Assembly: GCA_965208975.1 (NCBI GenBank)
Contig: CBDBQH010000001.1
Span: 372,001 to 436,000, forward strand
Direction of reading: 5' to 3'
Length of the DNA: 64,000 nt
Source of the DNA: G963663315 sp965208975
GTDB lineage: Bacteria; Pseudomonadota; Gammaproteobacteria; Arenicellales; Poriferihabitantaceae
Part shown: positions 18,291-27,508 of the stretch, piece by piece
Layout of the letters: every line of letters starts with the position of its first letter
Numbering within the stretch: the first letter of the stretch is position 1
Position numbers and translations under genes: made by a program
The notes under the pieces: model-generated
Database searches by the model: none
The model's input: only the letters and a program-made list of their open reading frames with translations
What the model was told of the DNA's origin: nothing

Positions 18291-19324
18291 CAGGATTTGC
18301 CGCTCATTGCTTTTAACATCATGGATTGATTCAATTCTCCGACCAGCTGCCCTTCGTCATTGATCACAGCCAGCGCGGAGCCGGACTCAGATGCGAGATC
18401 AATCAACGAATCAAGTTTGGCGCTTGCGTTCACCACCGGACAACTGCCATTCAGAGACACGGTCGAGACTTCGCCCATGATTTTGCCGACGCTGAGTACC
18501 TTGTATCTCGGTACGTCCTCGGTAAATTCCCGAACATAATCATCGGCAGGGGCGGCCACCAGTTCTTCCGGAGTGCCGATCTGGGAAGTTTCCCCGTCCT
18601 TCATGATCGCGATATGGTCACCCATCTTGATCGCTTCGAGAAAATCATGGGTAATGAAAACCATTGTTTTTTGTACTTTATCCTGAAGGGCCAATAACTC
18701 GTCCTGCATCTCCCGGCGGATCAATGGATCCAGGGCGCTGAAGGGTTCATCGAAAATCATGACTTCCGGATCAACCGCCAGGGCGCGCGCCAACCCGACC
18801 CGTTGTTGCATACCGCCTGATAACTCCCGTGGATAATGGCTTTCCCAGCCGCCCAGACCCACCATCTCCAGCACCTCCATGGCCTTGTCCGTTCTTTCCC
18901 GTACCTGGCACCCCCGGATTTCGAGACCAAACGCGATATTGTCGACAATCCTGCGATGGGGAAACAAACCGAAATGCTGAAACACCATGCTCATTTTATT
19001 ACGGCGCAGATGGGTCAGCTGACTGGCGTTCATTTTCATCACATCTTCGCCGTCAATCAATACCTCGCCGGCGGTTGGCTCGATCAGTCGGTGCAAACAC
19101 CTCACCAGCGTCGATTTTCCACTGCCCGACAATCCCATCACGACAAATGTCTCGCCCTGCTCAACCTCGAAGGACATGTCCCGCACACCGATCACATGAT
19201 TGGTGCGAGCCTGCAACTCGGCGCGTGACAAGGAATGATCCAGATTTTCAAGAATGGTTTTCGGGTTCGGCCCGAATATCTTCCAGATATGATTGCAGAC
19301 AATTTTCGTGGAGGAATCCATCAA
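18290..19324 (-). CDS. proV: Glycine betaine/proline ABC transporter, ATP-binding subunit
   Basis: 344 residues. Walker A GLSGSGKST (about 67), signature LSGGMQQRVGLARAL, Walker B MIFDEPFSALDP and a C-terminal CBS-type segment, as in ProV/OpuAA, where it senses ionic strength. It would energise uptake of glycine betaine or a similar osmolyte. It lies downstream of proX but beyond a strong terminator, so its expression depends on read-through or an own promoter. It ends overlapping trpB by one base. Confidence 0.93.
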   Translation of the reverse strand: MMDSSTKIVCNHIWKIFGPNPKTILENLDHSLSRAELQARTNHVIGVRDMSFEVEQGETFVVMGLSGSGKSTLVRCLHRLIEPTAGEVLIDGEDVMKMNASQLTHLRRNKMSMVFQHFGLFPHRRIVDNIAFGLEIRGCQVRERTDKAMEVLEMVGLGGWESHYPRELSGGMQQRVGLARALAVDPEVMIFDEPFSALDPLIRREMQDELLALQDKVQKTMVFITHDFLEAIKMGDHIAIMKDGETSQIGTPEELVAAPADDYVREFTEDVPRYKVLSVGKIMGEVSTVSLNGSCPVVNASAKLDSLIDLASESGSALAVINDEGQLVGELNQSMMLKAMSGKS

Positions 19325-19349
19325 CAGAAAGTATCAGAAACAGACGGAT

Positions 19350-19379
19350 AAAAAAAGACCTCGAATCAACGAGGTCTTT
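19350..19379 (-). terminator. Rho-independent terminator after proX
   Basis: A perfect 10-bp stem (AAAGACCTCG with CGAGGTCTTT), a 6-base loop, and on the minus strand a run of seven T partly within the stem. It lies 24 bases past the proX stop and 26 bases before the proV start. The structure may work in both directions. Confidence 0.88.
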
Positions 19380-19402
19380 ATCAACACCCGTTCCGGGAAG
19401 AA

Positions 19403-20338
19403 TCAGGGCATCCACTTACGCCAGATGTCTTCGTTATTGGCCACCCATTCCTTGACGACTTCATCAGTATCCCTGCCGTCCACGTCGATAGCCAGGATCA
19501 TCTTCGCCTGTTCGTTGTTGCTCAGGTTCATGTTCCCGATCAAGGCTGCCGCTTGCGGGTTGGCCGCCATGGAGGCGGGATTGCCATAATTGTAGGTAAC
19601 GTCTTCGGCCCATCCGGTCGCTGGCCATTCTTCAGCGCTGTGCGGTGGCAATTCAATGGGAACCAGGTCCAGCTTCGCGTGAATCCAGTGCGGGGTCCAG
19701 GCGTACAACAGGAACGGTTCCTTGCGTTCATAAGCCGCCTGGGCTTCTGCCCATGCCGCCGTTTCCGTGCCCAGCTCAACCGCGACAAAATCCACTCCAA
19801 GCGAATCCAGGCGCTCCTGATCAGAACATTCCCAGGCCGGTGTCGGGCAGGCGATCAGCCGTCCCTTATCGCCGGTCTCAATGGTTGCGAAATGGGACTT
19901 GTACTTGTTCAGTTGTTCGTAACTCTTCAAGTCGGGGGCCACTTCCTCGATAAAATATCGTGGAACATAGTAGGTGGAAGTACCAACAATTCCGGTCTCG
20001 CCGAGGTAGGAAACCGTTCCATCGCCGCCAAACTCGGTCATGAAGCGGTTTCTGGATGGTGAATAGGACGGCCAGCTTTCACAGCCGAAGTCCAGGTCTC
20101 CAACCGCCATGGCCTCATAGACAGGGGCTCCGGACGGCATCATGATACGCTTGACGTCATATCCCATTTCCTGTTCGAGAATAACCTCCAGAACCGAGCA
20201 GGTGACAGCCCCGCCGGTCCAGTCAGCGATGGGGGCGGTCAGTTTTTTGTCGGCTGCGCTGGTGACCGCCGAAGTGGTCAGCAGTATTGCGACGGCGCCT
20301 GAGGCGATAAAGGTTTCGATTGATTTTGATTTTTTCAT
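19403..20338 (-). CDS. proX: Glycine betaine ABC transporter, periplasmic binding protein
   Basis: 311 residues from the ATG at 20338, preceded by AGGA at good spacing. An N-terminal signal peptide (ends near SAVTSAAD) is followed by the OpuAC-type domain: DWTGGAVTCSVLEVILEQEMGYDV, GDLDFGCESWPSY and KEPFLLYAWTPHW are typical. Trp residues in these segments form the aromatic cage for quaternary ammonium groups. It lies 86 bases after the permease gene and is followed by a terminator. Confidence 0.92.
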   Translation of the reverse strand: MKKSKSIETFIASGAVAILLTTSAVTSAADKKLTAPIADWTGGAVTCSVLEVILEQEMGYDVKRIMMPSGAPVYEAMAVGDLDFGCESWPSYSPSRNRFMTEFGGDGTVSYLGETGIVGTSTYYVPRYFIEEVAPDLKSYEQLNKYKSHFATIETGDKGRLIACPTPAWECSDQERLDSLGVDFVAVELGTETAAWAEAQAAYERKEPFLLYAWTPHWIHAKLDLVPIELPPHSAEEWPATGWAEDVTYNYGNPASMAANPQAAALIGNMNLSNNEQAKMILAIDVDGRDTDEVVKEWVANNEDIWRKWMP

Positions 20339-20424
20339 GAGCTTGGTCCTGATTGTAGAGGAGTCCATTCTATGGGGCAGGTCAGAATTTTTCAATACAA
20401 AATTCAACATACAAAATTCAGCAT

Positions 20425-22524
20425 TTAAACCCCGAGAGCCTTTCTTTGCGCCTGGGTCCAGGCCTGGCTCAGCCGGTCCAGTATGATCGCGAGCAATACG
20501 ATACCGATTCCGGCCGCGAGTCCCTTGCCGGTATTGGCGATTTGCAGTGCGTGGAATACTTCGCGTCCAAGTCCTCCACCACCGATCAGTGGCGTGACCA
20601 CCTGCATGGCCAGCGCCATCATGACCGCCTGATTCAGCCCCAGCATGATACTGGGCAGGGCCATCGGAAATTTTATTTTTTTCAGGGTCTGCAATCCGGT
20701 GCCGCCGAAAGAGGAAGAAACTTCGGTATAGGTTGCCGGAATACCGGATATCCCCAGACTGGTCAGGCGAATGACCGGCGGCAAGGCGTAAATGACAGTC
20801 GCAATCACCGCGGATACGATATTGCCGCCAAAAAACATCAGTACCGGTATCAGGTAGACGAAGCTCGGCAGCGTTTGCATGGTATCCAGTATGGGACGCA
20901 GCGCCATATCGAATTTCCGATTGCAGGCCGATGCCACACCGAGGGGCAGGCCGACCACAAAGCAGATAAAAACCGAGACCAGTGTCGAAGACAGTGTGAG
21001 CATCGCCTCGGCCCATAAATCACAGGCTCCGATAAAGAACAGCAGCGCCATGACGGCAATGGCGAAGTTACGGCCGGCTGAAACCCAGCTAACCAGACCG
21101 ATAGCGGTTATTGTGATATACCAGGGCAATCCGGTGAGGTACAGGTCCAGCGGATGCAGCAGATAGAGGTAGACGAAGGCTCTCAGTCCCTTGGTGAAGG
21201 CGATAAATCCGGGATGAACCGTCAGCCATCTGATTGCTTCGTCAACCGGTTCCCTGAAAGAAAAATCCCATGACTCCGGGTAGCTTCCAGCCCCGCCCAT
21301 CCAGCGGTCACAAAGCAGGACGCCAGCCAGAATCAGTATACTGGTGAACAAAAAGACGTGACCTGTGATGAATGTTCTGAGCCGCGCTCCCCGCTCCCGA
21401 TTCATGCTGATGGCGCCGAAAATGGCTCCCGCCATGATTGCCACCTGATTGATAGTCAGGCAGGCCGCCTGTGAGGTCAGATTCCATGGTATGGCGATGA
21501 GTCTTTCAATGGTCATGGCCACGGGATAAATATCCCATCTCTGGGGCAGCAGCCGGAAGGGGATTGTGTCGGCGCCGATCGCTTTGTTGCGCGAGTGACT
21601 CAGCGCCAGGCTCATGCGGTCGAGAATGATGGCCATGAAAACAATGCACAGCCCACCCTCCAGGGACCAGCCGACGCGAAGTCTGTAAATCGCTTTCCAG
21701 ACTTCACTGCCAAGACCCTCGGCGCCGATGAAAGTGGCGAGCACAACCAGAGCGAGAGCCATCATGATGGTCTGGTTGATACCCAGCATAATACTCGGCA
21801 TAGCCATCGGTATCTGCACCTTGACCAGGGTTTGCAGACGTGTCGAGCCGAACGAATGGGCCGCCTCCAGCGTGGCGGCAGAAATCTGGCGAATGCCGAG
21901 ATTGGTCAGGCGGATTACCGGCGGCAAGGCATAAATCATGGTCGCCATGATGGCGGGAGGGCCACCGATGCCAAAGAAGAAAACAGCAGGCAATAGATAA
22001 ACGAAAGCCGGCATGGTTTGCATGGTATCAAGGAGCGGTCGCAAAATGCTCTCGAAGCGGTCGCTTTGCGAACACAGGATGCCCAGCAACGTGCCGACAA
22101 TCACGGAAAGAATCACCGAAATACCCATCAGGGCCAGGGTTTGCATCGAGGCTTCCCACATGCCGACGCCAGCCCAGAAAACGATCCCGCCGCTGGTCAG
22201 TAAGGCCAGTGGCAGTCCACCGAAATATAATGCCGGCAGAGTCAGCAGCAGCAGTATAAACAGCCAGGGGGCGTCAATCAGGAAGTTTTCCACCTGATAC
22301 AGTGATTCTCCGATTCCGCTTGCGATGGCGCGGGTAAACCAGCGAAAGTGCTGTCTCAGCCAGTCTTCGGCCTGATTGACCCATTCCGCAAATTGAAACG
22401 GAGCGGATATGGCGGCCGGCAATGCCGATACTTCTGAAAGACTGCGAACCATCACGACCGAGGCGATAAAGCCGATCAGCGAAGCGGCAATCATCCAGTT
22501 GCGGCGTGAGTTTTTATCGGGCAT
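20425..22524 (-). CDS. proW: Double-length glycine betaine ABC permease (two ProW domains)
   Basis: About 699 residues from the ATG at 22524; the frame stays open further upstream only because it runs opposite rpsP. It contains two complete binding-protein-dependent permease domains. Each has the LDTMQT(M/L)P(A/S)FVYL(L/I)P segment, IYALPPVIRLT(N/S)LGI, and the MPSIMLG(I/L)NQ coupling region with the EAA loop. Ordinary ProW has one such domain and works as a dimer; here both halves are in one chain. The halves have diverged, so the fusion is old. No clear Shine-Dalgarno sequence precedes the chosen start. Confidence 0.9.
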   Translation of the reverse strand: MPDKNSRRNWMIAASLIGFIASVVMVRSLSEVSALPAAISAPFQFAEWVNQAEDWLRQHFRWFTRAIASGIGESLYQVENFLIDAPWLFILLLLTLPALYFGGLPLALLTSGGIVFWAGVGMWEASMQTLALMGISVILSVIVGTLLGILCSQSDRFESILRPLLDTMQTMPAFVYLLPAVFFFGIGGPPAIMATMIYALPPVIRLTNLGIRQISAATLEAAHSFGSTRLQTLVKVQIPMAMPSIMLGINQTIMMALALVVLATFIGAEGLGSEVWKAIYRLRVGWSLEGGLCIVFMAIILDRMSLALSHSRNKAIGADTIPFRLLPQRWDIYPVAMTIERLIAIPWNLTSQAACLTINQVAIMAGAIFGAISMNRERGARLRTFITGHVFLFTSILILAGVLLCDRWMGGAGSYPESWDFSFREPVDEAIRWLTVHPGFIAFTKGLRAFVYLYLLHPLDLYLTGLPWYITITAIGLVSWVSAGRNFAIAVMALLFFIGACDLWAEAMLTLSSTLVSVFICFVVGLPLGVASACNRKFDMALRPILDTMQTLPSFVYLIPVLMFFGGNIVSAVIATVIYALPPVIRLTSLGISGIPATYTEVSSSFGGTGLQTLKKIKFPMALPSIMLGLNQAVMMALAMQVVTPLIGGGGLGREVFHALQIANTGKGLAAGIGIVLLAIILDRLSQAWTQAQRKALGV

Positions 22525-22668
22525 CAAACGGGTCACACTGTATAACAGGCAATAACCGTAGCTTACCGGCAAAAGTATTTTATGCAAACGGTTTTGTGGT
22601 AGAATGTGCCCCCTTGAATGGCAGTCAAGTTTGACAACGGCATATTCCAACACAGAGCAGGCATTTTT

Positions 22669-22935
22669 ATGGTAGTAATACGCTTGGCGCGGGGCGGTTC
22701 GAAGAAACGTCCCTTTTATTCGATTCTGGTTGCAGATCAGAGGCGCTCCACCCGTGGACGATTTATTGAGAGAATCGGTTTTTTCAATCCGCTTGCGCGA
22801 GGGCAGGAAGAGAAACTGAATCTCGACCGGGCAAGACTCGAACACTGGGTCGGGAGCGGAGCCCGGATGAGTGACCGGGTGAAACAACTGTATGTAAAGG
22901 CGAAAACAGAGACGAAAGCGGAGGCGGCGGCCTGA
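22669..22935 (+). CDS. rpsP: 30S ribosomal protein S16
   Basis: 88 residues from the ATG at 22669 (MVVIRLARGGSKKRPFY). An upstream in-frame ATG would add 17 residues not found in the family. It opens the conserved rpsP-rimM-trmD-rplS operon. A TAGAAT at 22600-22605 may be its -10 box. The start region is divergent from the permease gene. Confidence 0.96.
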   Translation: MVVIRLARGGSKKRPFYSILVADQRRSTRGRFIERIGFFNPLARGQEEKLNLDRARLEHWVGSGARMSDRVKQLYVKAKTETKAEAAA

Positions 22936-22966
22936 ATTTTCGTCTGACCGGAGGATTGCCGGATAT

Positions 22967-23512
22967 TTGGGCGGCCATGATCGTATGTCCGGCAGAAAAG
23001 CGGATTCGCCATTTGTCGTTCTGGGGACAGTCGGTTCTCATCACGGCATCCGGGGCGGACTGAAGATCCGGTCTCATACCCGGCCAGCGGCGCAGATTTT
23101 CGAATATCCGGTCTGGAAGGTCGGCAGGCCGGGAAATCCCGACTGGAAAACGGTGGAGGTCGGCGCTTTCAGGCAATCCGGCAAACATCTGGTTGCGCAA
23201 CTGTCGGGTTACCCGGATCGGGAAGCTGTGAAGGAACTGGTTGGTTGTCAGATTGCGGTAGACCGATCATGGCTTGAGCCTCTGAAAGACGGTGAGTTTT
23301 ACTGGCTGGAGCTGATTGGCCTGCGGGTGGTTAACCGGCAGAATGTTGAGCTGGGCGAATTGACGGACATGCTGGAGACCGGCGCCAACGATGTCGCTGT
23401 GGTGACTTCTGGCGAGGGCGCAAAGAGACTGCTGCCCTGGGTGACACAGGTGATCGACAAGGTTGATCTTGAAGCCGGGGCGCTCACCGTGGACTGGGAT
23501 GAGAGTGATTAG
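22967..23512 (+). CDS. rimM: 16S rRNA-processing factor RimM
   Basis: About 181 residues from a TTG at 22967, about 12 bases after a GGAGG; an ATG at 22985 gives a shorter product. The RimM core (LGTVGSHHGIRGGLKI) and PRC barrel (FYWLELIGLRVVN, LLPWV) are clear. It binds S19 and helps mature the head of the 30S subunit. It lies between rpsP and trmD as in most gammaproteobacteria. Confidence 0.94.
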   Translation: MGGHDRMSGRKADSPFVVLGTVGSHHGIRGGLKIRSHTRPAAQIFEYPVWKVGRPGNPDWKTVEVGAFRQSGKHLVAQLSGYPDREAVKELVGCQIAVDRSWLEPLKDGEFYWLELIGLRVVNRQNVELGELTDMLETGANDVAVVTSGEGAKRLLPWVTQVIDKVDLEAGALTVDWDESD

Positions 23513-23565
23513 AGAAAGTGGTTGGGACACGTTTAAGCGTTGTCAAGAGCCTGAGTGAGTGGGTT

Positions 23566-24318
23566 GTGGAGATCAATGTAATTACCATATTTCCGGATAT
23601 GTGCAACTCGATTGCCCGCTACGGGATCATCCGCCAGGCGGTTGTGACGGGTGCATTGAAATTCGCCTCGCTTGATCCGCGCACTTATGCCAGCGGGCCA
23701 TACCGGGCGGTTGATGATCGTCCTTATGGCGGCGGTCCGGGCATGGTGATGAAGCCGCGGCCACTGGCGGATTGTATCGACGCGGCGCGAGCGTCCGCAC
23801 CGGGTCCGGTCGTATATCTGACGCCTCAGGGTGAGGCGCTGAATCAGTCCATGGCGCAGGAATTGGCAGCGTTGCCCGGCTTGATTTTGCTGGCCGGACG
23901 TTATGAAGGTATTGATGAGAGAATTGTGGAAAGCCGTGTGGAACGCGAGATTTCAATCGGCGATTATGTCCTGGCGGGCGGGGAACTGGCGGCCATGGTT
24001 ATTGTCGAGGCAATCGCGCGATTGCTGCCGGGGGTATTGGGTAACCGGATGTCTGCGCAACAGGATTCGTTTTGCGGGGGGCTGCTGGATTGTCCGCACT
24101 TTACCCGCCCGGAATGTTTCGAAGGCCGCAATGTGCCGCCAGTGCTTTTGAGCGGCGACCATGAAAAAATACGACAATGGCGTCTGACCCAGGCGCTTGT
24201 CAGAACGGGTGAACGCCGCCCGGATTTGATCGCGAATCTCACTTCGGATCCATTCCGGGTGGACGATGAGCAGATAGAATTGTTGAATGCTTACCAACTG
24301 GAGCAAGAAGATGAGTAA
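23566..24318 (+). CDS. trmD: tRNA (guanine-N1)-methyltransferase
   Basis: 250 residues from a GTG (VEINVITIFPDM), which matches the family N-terminus; an upstream GTG at 23518 would add 16 unmatched residues. The SPOUT knot is shown by DDRPYGGGPGMVMKP, LLAGRYEGIDERI and SIGDYVLAGGELAAM. It methylates G37 of tRNAs and guards the reading frame. Its 3' end overlaps rplS by 8 bases. Confidence 0.95.
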   Translation: MEINVITIFPDMCNSIARYGIIRQAVVTGALKFASLDPRTYASGPYRAVDDRPYGGGPGMVMKPRPLADCIDAARASAPGPVVYLTPQGEALNQSMAQELAALPGLILLAGRYEGIDERIVESRVEREISIGDYVLAGGELAAMVIVEAIARLLPGVLGNRMSAQQDSFCGGLLDCPHFTRPECFEGRNVPPVLLSGDHEKIRQWRLTQALVRTGERRPDLIANLTSDPFRVDDEQIELLNAYQLEQEDE

Positions 24319-24661
24319 TATAATTGATCAACTCGAATCCGGGCAATTAAAGCAGGGGATTCCGCATTTTGGCGCCGGCGACCGGGTGCGGGTCCAGGTG
24401 CGTGTCAAGGAGGGTAACCGGGAACGTTTGCAGGCCTACGAGGGCGTGGTGATCGCGAAGAAAAACCGGGGATTGAATTCTTCGTTTACCGTGCGTAAGG
24501 TGGCGAACGGAGAAGGCGTGGAGCGAGTCTTTCAAACCCATAGTCCGTTGATTGCGGGTATTGAGGTCGTCCGTCGTGGCGATGTGAGACGCGCCAAACT
24601 CTATTATCTTCGCCAGCGTTCGGGAAAATCAGCCCGAATCAAGGAAAAAGTCAGGCGTTGA
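24311..24661 (+). CDS. rplS: 50S ribosomal protein L19
   Basis: 116 residues from the ATG at 24311, inside the end of trmD, with a purine-rich GAGCAAGAAG directly before it. Family motifs: F.AGDRVRVQVRVKEGN, YEGVVIAKKNRGLNSSFTVRK, and AKLYYLR at the end. It closes the rpsP operon. Confidence 0.96.
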   Translation: MSNIIDQLESGQLKQGIPHFGAGDRVRVQVRVKEGNRERLQAYEGVVIAKKNRGLNSSFTVRKVANGEGVERVFQTHSPLIAGIEVVRRGDVRRAKLYYLRQRSGKSARIKEKVRR

Positions 24662-24682
24662 TGCGGGCGAAACCGGGAAGTC

Positions 24683-26548
24683 GTGATCACAACCGGGCCT
24701 TCGTTCATTCGTTTCCCGCGCGCGGGGCTGATTATTGCGTTATGGCTCGGCTGCGCCAGCCTGTTAGCGGTTGAATCGGCCATCGCCCGGCCACCGCATG
24801 CGGTGGATGGCCGGAGTGGTCGCGTAGTTGCCGACGGTAGTCTGGAGCGGGTACGCATTCTGATTCAGGCGAATGTGCTGCAACTGGCTCGCACCATACT
24901 GGAAACAGAAGGGCCGCCGCTCCGCCCGAGCCGGGACTGGTTCAGCTGGGAGCGTCAGCTGTGGGCCGTCTATCGAAGCGCTGGCCGTTGGCGGCAATTA
25001 CTGAAAAGAAGCCGGCAGATACCGGCAACGTTTCCAGAGCGCATTCTTTATCAGGCGGACCTGCAGGCGGTGCGCGCGCACATCGAGCTTGGCCAGGGAG
25101 CACAGGCGAGGGTTCTGCTGCGTAAACTCCTGTTGTCAGCCGATACCGACCACGAGGATAGTCGGAATCTCCGTGAATTGCTGGTTGAAAGTTATCTGGT
25201 CGATGGATATTTGAGCGCCGCGCATACCGCGATGCGTCATTATCAATCTGATTTCCGTTCCCGGCAACAGGACTGGCTTTTATTGAGCGCCGGCATTTAC
25301 CTGCAACTGAATGAGCCGGACAACGCAGTCAATATTCTGGCTCCTCTCACTCAGCCGGCTGCCCGGTTACTGCGTATCTATGCCCGATTGCAGAATGAGA
25401 CCATGACTCCTGCCCAGGCAGTCGAAAAACTTGACCGGCTGAGCCAGGACATGGAAGCGGCGGGACACGAGCCATTACCACTCTGGCAGACTCTGGCGAT
25501 ACGGGCTTATGCCGGACTGCTCAGTGATACTCCGCAATCCGCCCTGATTGATCTTGAGCAATATCTCGTGGAGGCCGGACAGTCACTGACCCGGATTGAC
25601 CGCTCTTATCCCGCTTTCGGGGTAGTGGACCTGTTGAACGCCTATCGCCGGGTCGCTCTGAACGAAACCAATCGCTCCGGCTTGCTGTTGGGCGAACCAA
25701 CCGACCTGATGATCCACTCCCTGCAACTGCCGCAAGAGGCGCAATCTGTCCGTAAGGCTGTTTTCGGATACCTGCTGCAAGGTAAAAACAGCGCGGTGAT
25801 GAAGCGGCAGTTGAACAATCTGTTTGTCACCGCCTTAATGGAATCGGGTCAGGCGGGGGTGATTCCTTATCTGTATGGCGAGGACAAACCTTTCGGCCCT
25901 CTCGATTTGGGCGGGGATGTCGGGTTGGCCCTCTCGAATCGCGCTCTTGAAATGGGTCATATCGAGCTGGCTGCACAAATCAATAATAGCATGCCGGTGA
26001 TTCCGCGGAGTATGGAGCGGTTGCCGTGGCTATTGCATGTCGCGCGCATCTCAATTATTGCCAGCCATTATGAGAGAGGCGCACAGGAATTGATGGAGTG
26101 GATTCACGCTCACGATCATTTGACCGCGCAACAGGTGGATCAGGTATTGCAGCCTGTCTTTGACTTGCAAAAAGTCAATCAGCATGAGCTGGCGCTCAAG
26201 CTGCTGGATGAAATCAGCGAGCGGACGGTGAGCCGTCAACATATCCGGGAAATCGCGTATTGGAAAGCGGACTCCTACGGGGGGTTGCAGAAGTTTGTTC
26301 GCGCCGCGGATTATTACCTGTTCTCCGCAATGCAGGAAAACAACGGCTGGGATCAATGGGGAATAGCGGCCCGCTATCGAGCCGCCGAGTCATTACAATC
26401 CGCAAACCTGATCATGGACGCCAGGGGATTGTTTGAAGATCTGCTTGCGCGCGCTACGGATGAAAAACGCCGGGTTTTACTGAAACAGAAGCTCCAGCAA
26501 CTCTGGCTGCTGGAATCCGCGCCGGATGTCGTTGAAGCCGCGCAATAA
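24683..26548 (+). CDS. Exported alpha-helical repeat (TPR-like) protein, function unknown
   Basis: About 621 residues from a GTG. A hydrophobic signal segment (IIALWLGCASLLAVESAIA) suggests export to the periplasm. The rest is helical with irregular TPR-like pairs such as ELGQGAQARVLLRKLL, LNEPDNAVNIL and NQHELALKLLDEI. No catalytic motif is seen. It starts 21 bases after rplS and overlaps xerD by 23 bases. Proteins like this often scaffold envelope complexes, but that is only a general statement. Confidence 0.78.
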   Translation: MITTGPSFIRFPRAGLIIALWLGCASLLAVESAIARPPHAVDGRSGRVVADGSLERVRILIQANVLQLARTILETEGPPLRPSRDWFSWERQLWAVYRSAGRWRQLLKRSRQIPATFPERILYQADLQAVRAHIELGQGAQARVLLRKLLLSADTDHEDSRNLRELLVESYLVDGYLSAAHTAMRHYQSDFRSRQQDWLLLSAGIYLQLNEPDNAVNILAPLTQPAARLLRIYARLQNETMTPAQAVEKLDRLSQDMEAAGHEPLPLWQTLAIRAYAGLLSDTPQSALIDLEQYLVEAGQSLTRIDRSYPAFGVVDLLNAYRRVALNETNRSGLLLGEPTDLMIHSLQLPQEAQSVRKAVFGYLLQGKNSAVMKRQLNNLFVTALMESGQAGVIPYLYGEDKPFGPLDLGGDVGLALSNRALEMGHIELAAQINNSMPVIPRSMERLPWLLHVARISIIASHYERGAQELMEWIHAHDHLTAQQVDQVLQPVFDLQKVNQHELALKLLDEISERTVSRQHIREIAYWKADSYGGLQKFVRAADYYLFSAMQENNGWDQWGIAARYRAAESLQSANLIMDARGLFEDLLARATDEKRRVLLKQKLQQLWLLESAPDVVEAAQ

Positions 26549-27476
26549 GGGTTCCCAGTCATCCCTTGCCAGGCGGGAACAGCCGCACCCGGCCTGGCAG
26601 ACGATGCTGACTCAATTTCTGGACACCACGTGGATGGAATCGGGGTTGAGCGACAACACGCTGAGCGCTTACCGAACTGATCTTCTGCTGTTTTTTGAAT
26701 GGTTGGCGGTCAGGCGCTTGTCTGTGCATAATCCAGGCTCCGAAACCATTACGGATTATCTCGATTTTCGCGCCGATCAAACCTCGAATCGCAGCGCCGC
26801 GCGCTCACTATCAACGTTAAGAAGTTTCTATAAGTATTTGATTGGCAAGTCGCTGATTGATTATGATCCTTGTGCCAACGTAATGGCTCCGGCGGTCACA
26901 AAATCATTGCCGAAATCCATTTCCGAGGAAGCGGTCGAACTTTTGATCCACGCGCCGGATGTGTCCACCCGCTTGGGGTTACGGGACCGAGCGATGATCG
27001 AAACCCTGTATGCCACCGGCATGCGGGTATCGGAATTGACTGGCTTGCTGGTTGACCAGGTTGATTTCACGGTCGGTGTCTGCCGGGTGACCGGAAAAGG
27101 CAACAAGGAACGTCTGGTACCGCTGGGCGATCATGCGAATACCTGGGTTTTGCGATACCTGAATGAATCAAGGGCAGACATTTTGGGGGGGCGGCAGGAC
27201 CCTGCCCTGTTCTTGAGCAGTCGGGGAAAAGCGATGAGCCGCCAGGGATTCTGGCAGAATCTGAAGCGTTACGCTCTGACGAGCGGCTTGACCGGCGCCA
27301 TTTCTCCGCATACATTAAGGCATGCCTTTGCCACACATTTACTGGATCATGGGGCTGATCTACGCAGTGTCCAGATGTTTCTCGGACATTCGAGCTTATC
27401 CACTACACAGATTTACACGCTGGTTACCACGACCCGGCTGAAAGATATTCATCAGCGTCATCACCCCAGAGGTTAG
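26526..27476 (+). CDS. xerD: Site-specific tyrosine recombinase XerD
   Basis: 316 residues. The catalytic set is complete: Arg in GMRVSEL, Lys in GKGNKERL, His-x-x-Arg in SPHTLRHAFATHLLDHGADLR, His in LGHSS and the Tyr nucleophile in TTQIYT. The N-terminal core-binding domain (LSDNTLSAYRTDLLLF) is also typical. With XerC it resolves chromosome dimers at dif. Its context in a core operon argues for the housekeeping enzyme rather than a mobile integrase. Confidence 0.93.
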   Translation: MSLKPRNKGSQSSLARREQPHPAWQTMLTQFLDTTWMESGLSDNTLSAYRTDLLLFFEWLAVRRLSVHNPGSETITDYLDFRADQTSNRSAARSLSTLRSFYKYLIGKSLIDYDPCANVMAPAVTKSLPKSISEEAVELLIHAPDVSTRLGLRDRAMIETLYATGMRVSELTGLLVDQVDFTVGVCRVTGKGNKERLVPLGDHANTWVLRYLNESRADILGGRQDPALFLSSRGKAMSRQGFWQNLKRYALTSGLTGAISPHTLRHAFATHLLDHGADLRSVQMFLGHSSLSTTQIYTLVTTTRLKDIHQRHHPRG

Positions 27477-27508
27477 TCTTTATAAAAAAACGATCAGGCG
27501 GATTTACA

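Noticed and set aside
20339..21016. A longer ProX reading frame beginning at 21016
   Set aside because: The added part is the permease gene read in another frame. The ATG at 20338 has AGGA upstream and is followed by a normal signal peptide.
26526..27476. Tyrosine recombinase as integrase of a mobile element
   Set aside because: Its sequence is XerD-like throughout and it lies in a core operon before relA, without attachment-site repeats or phage genes.
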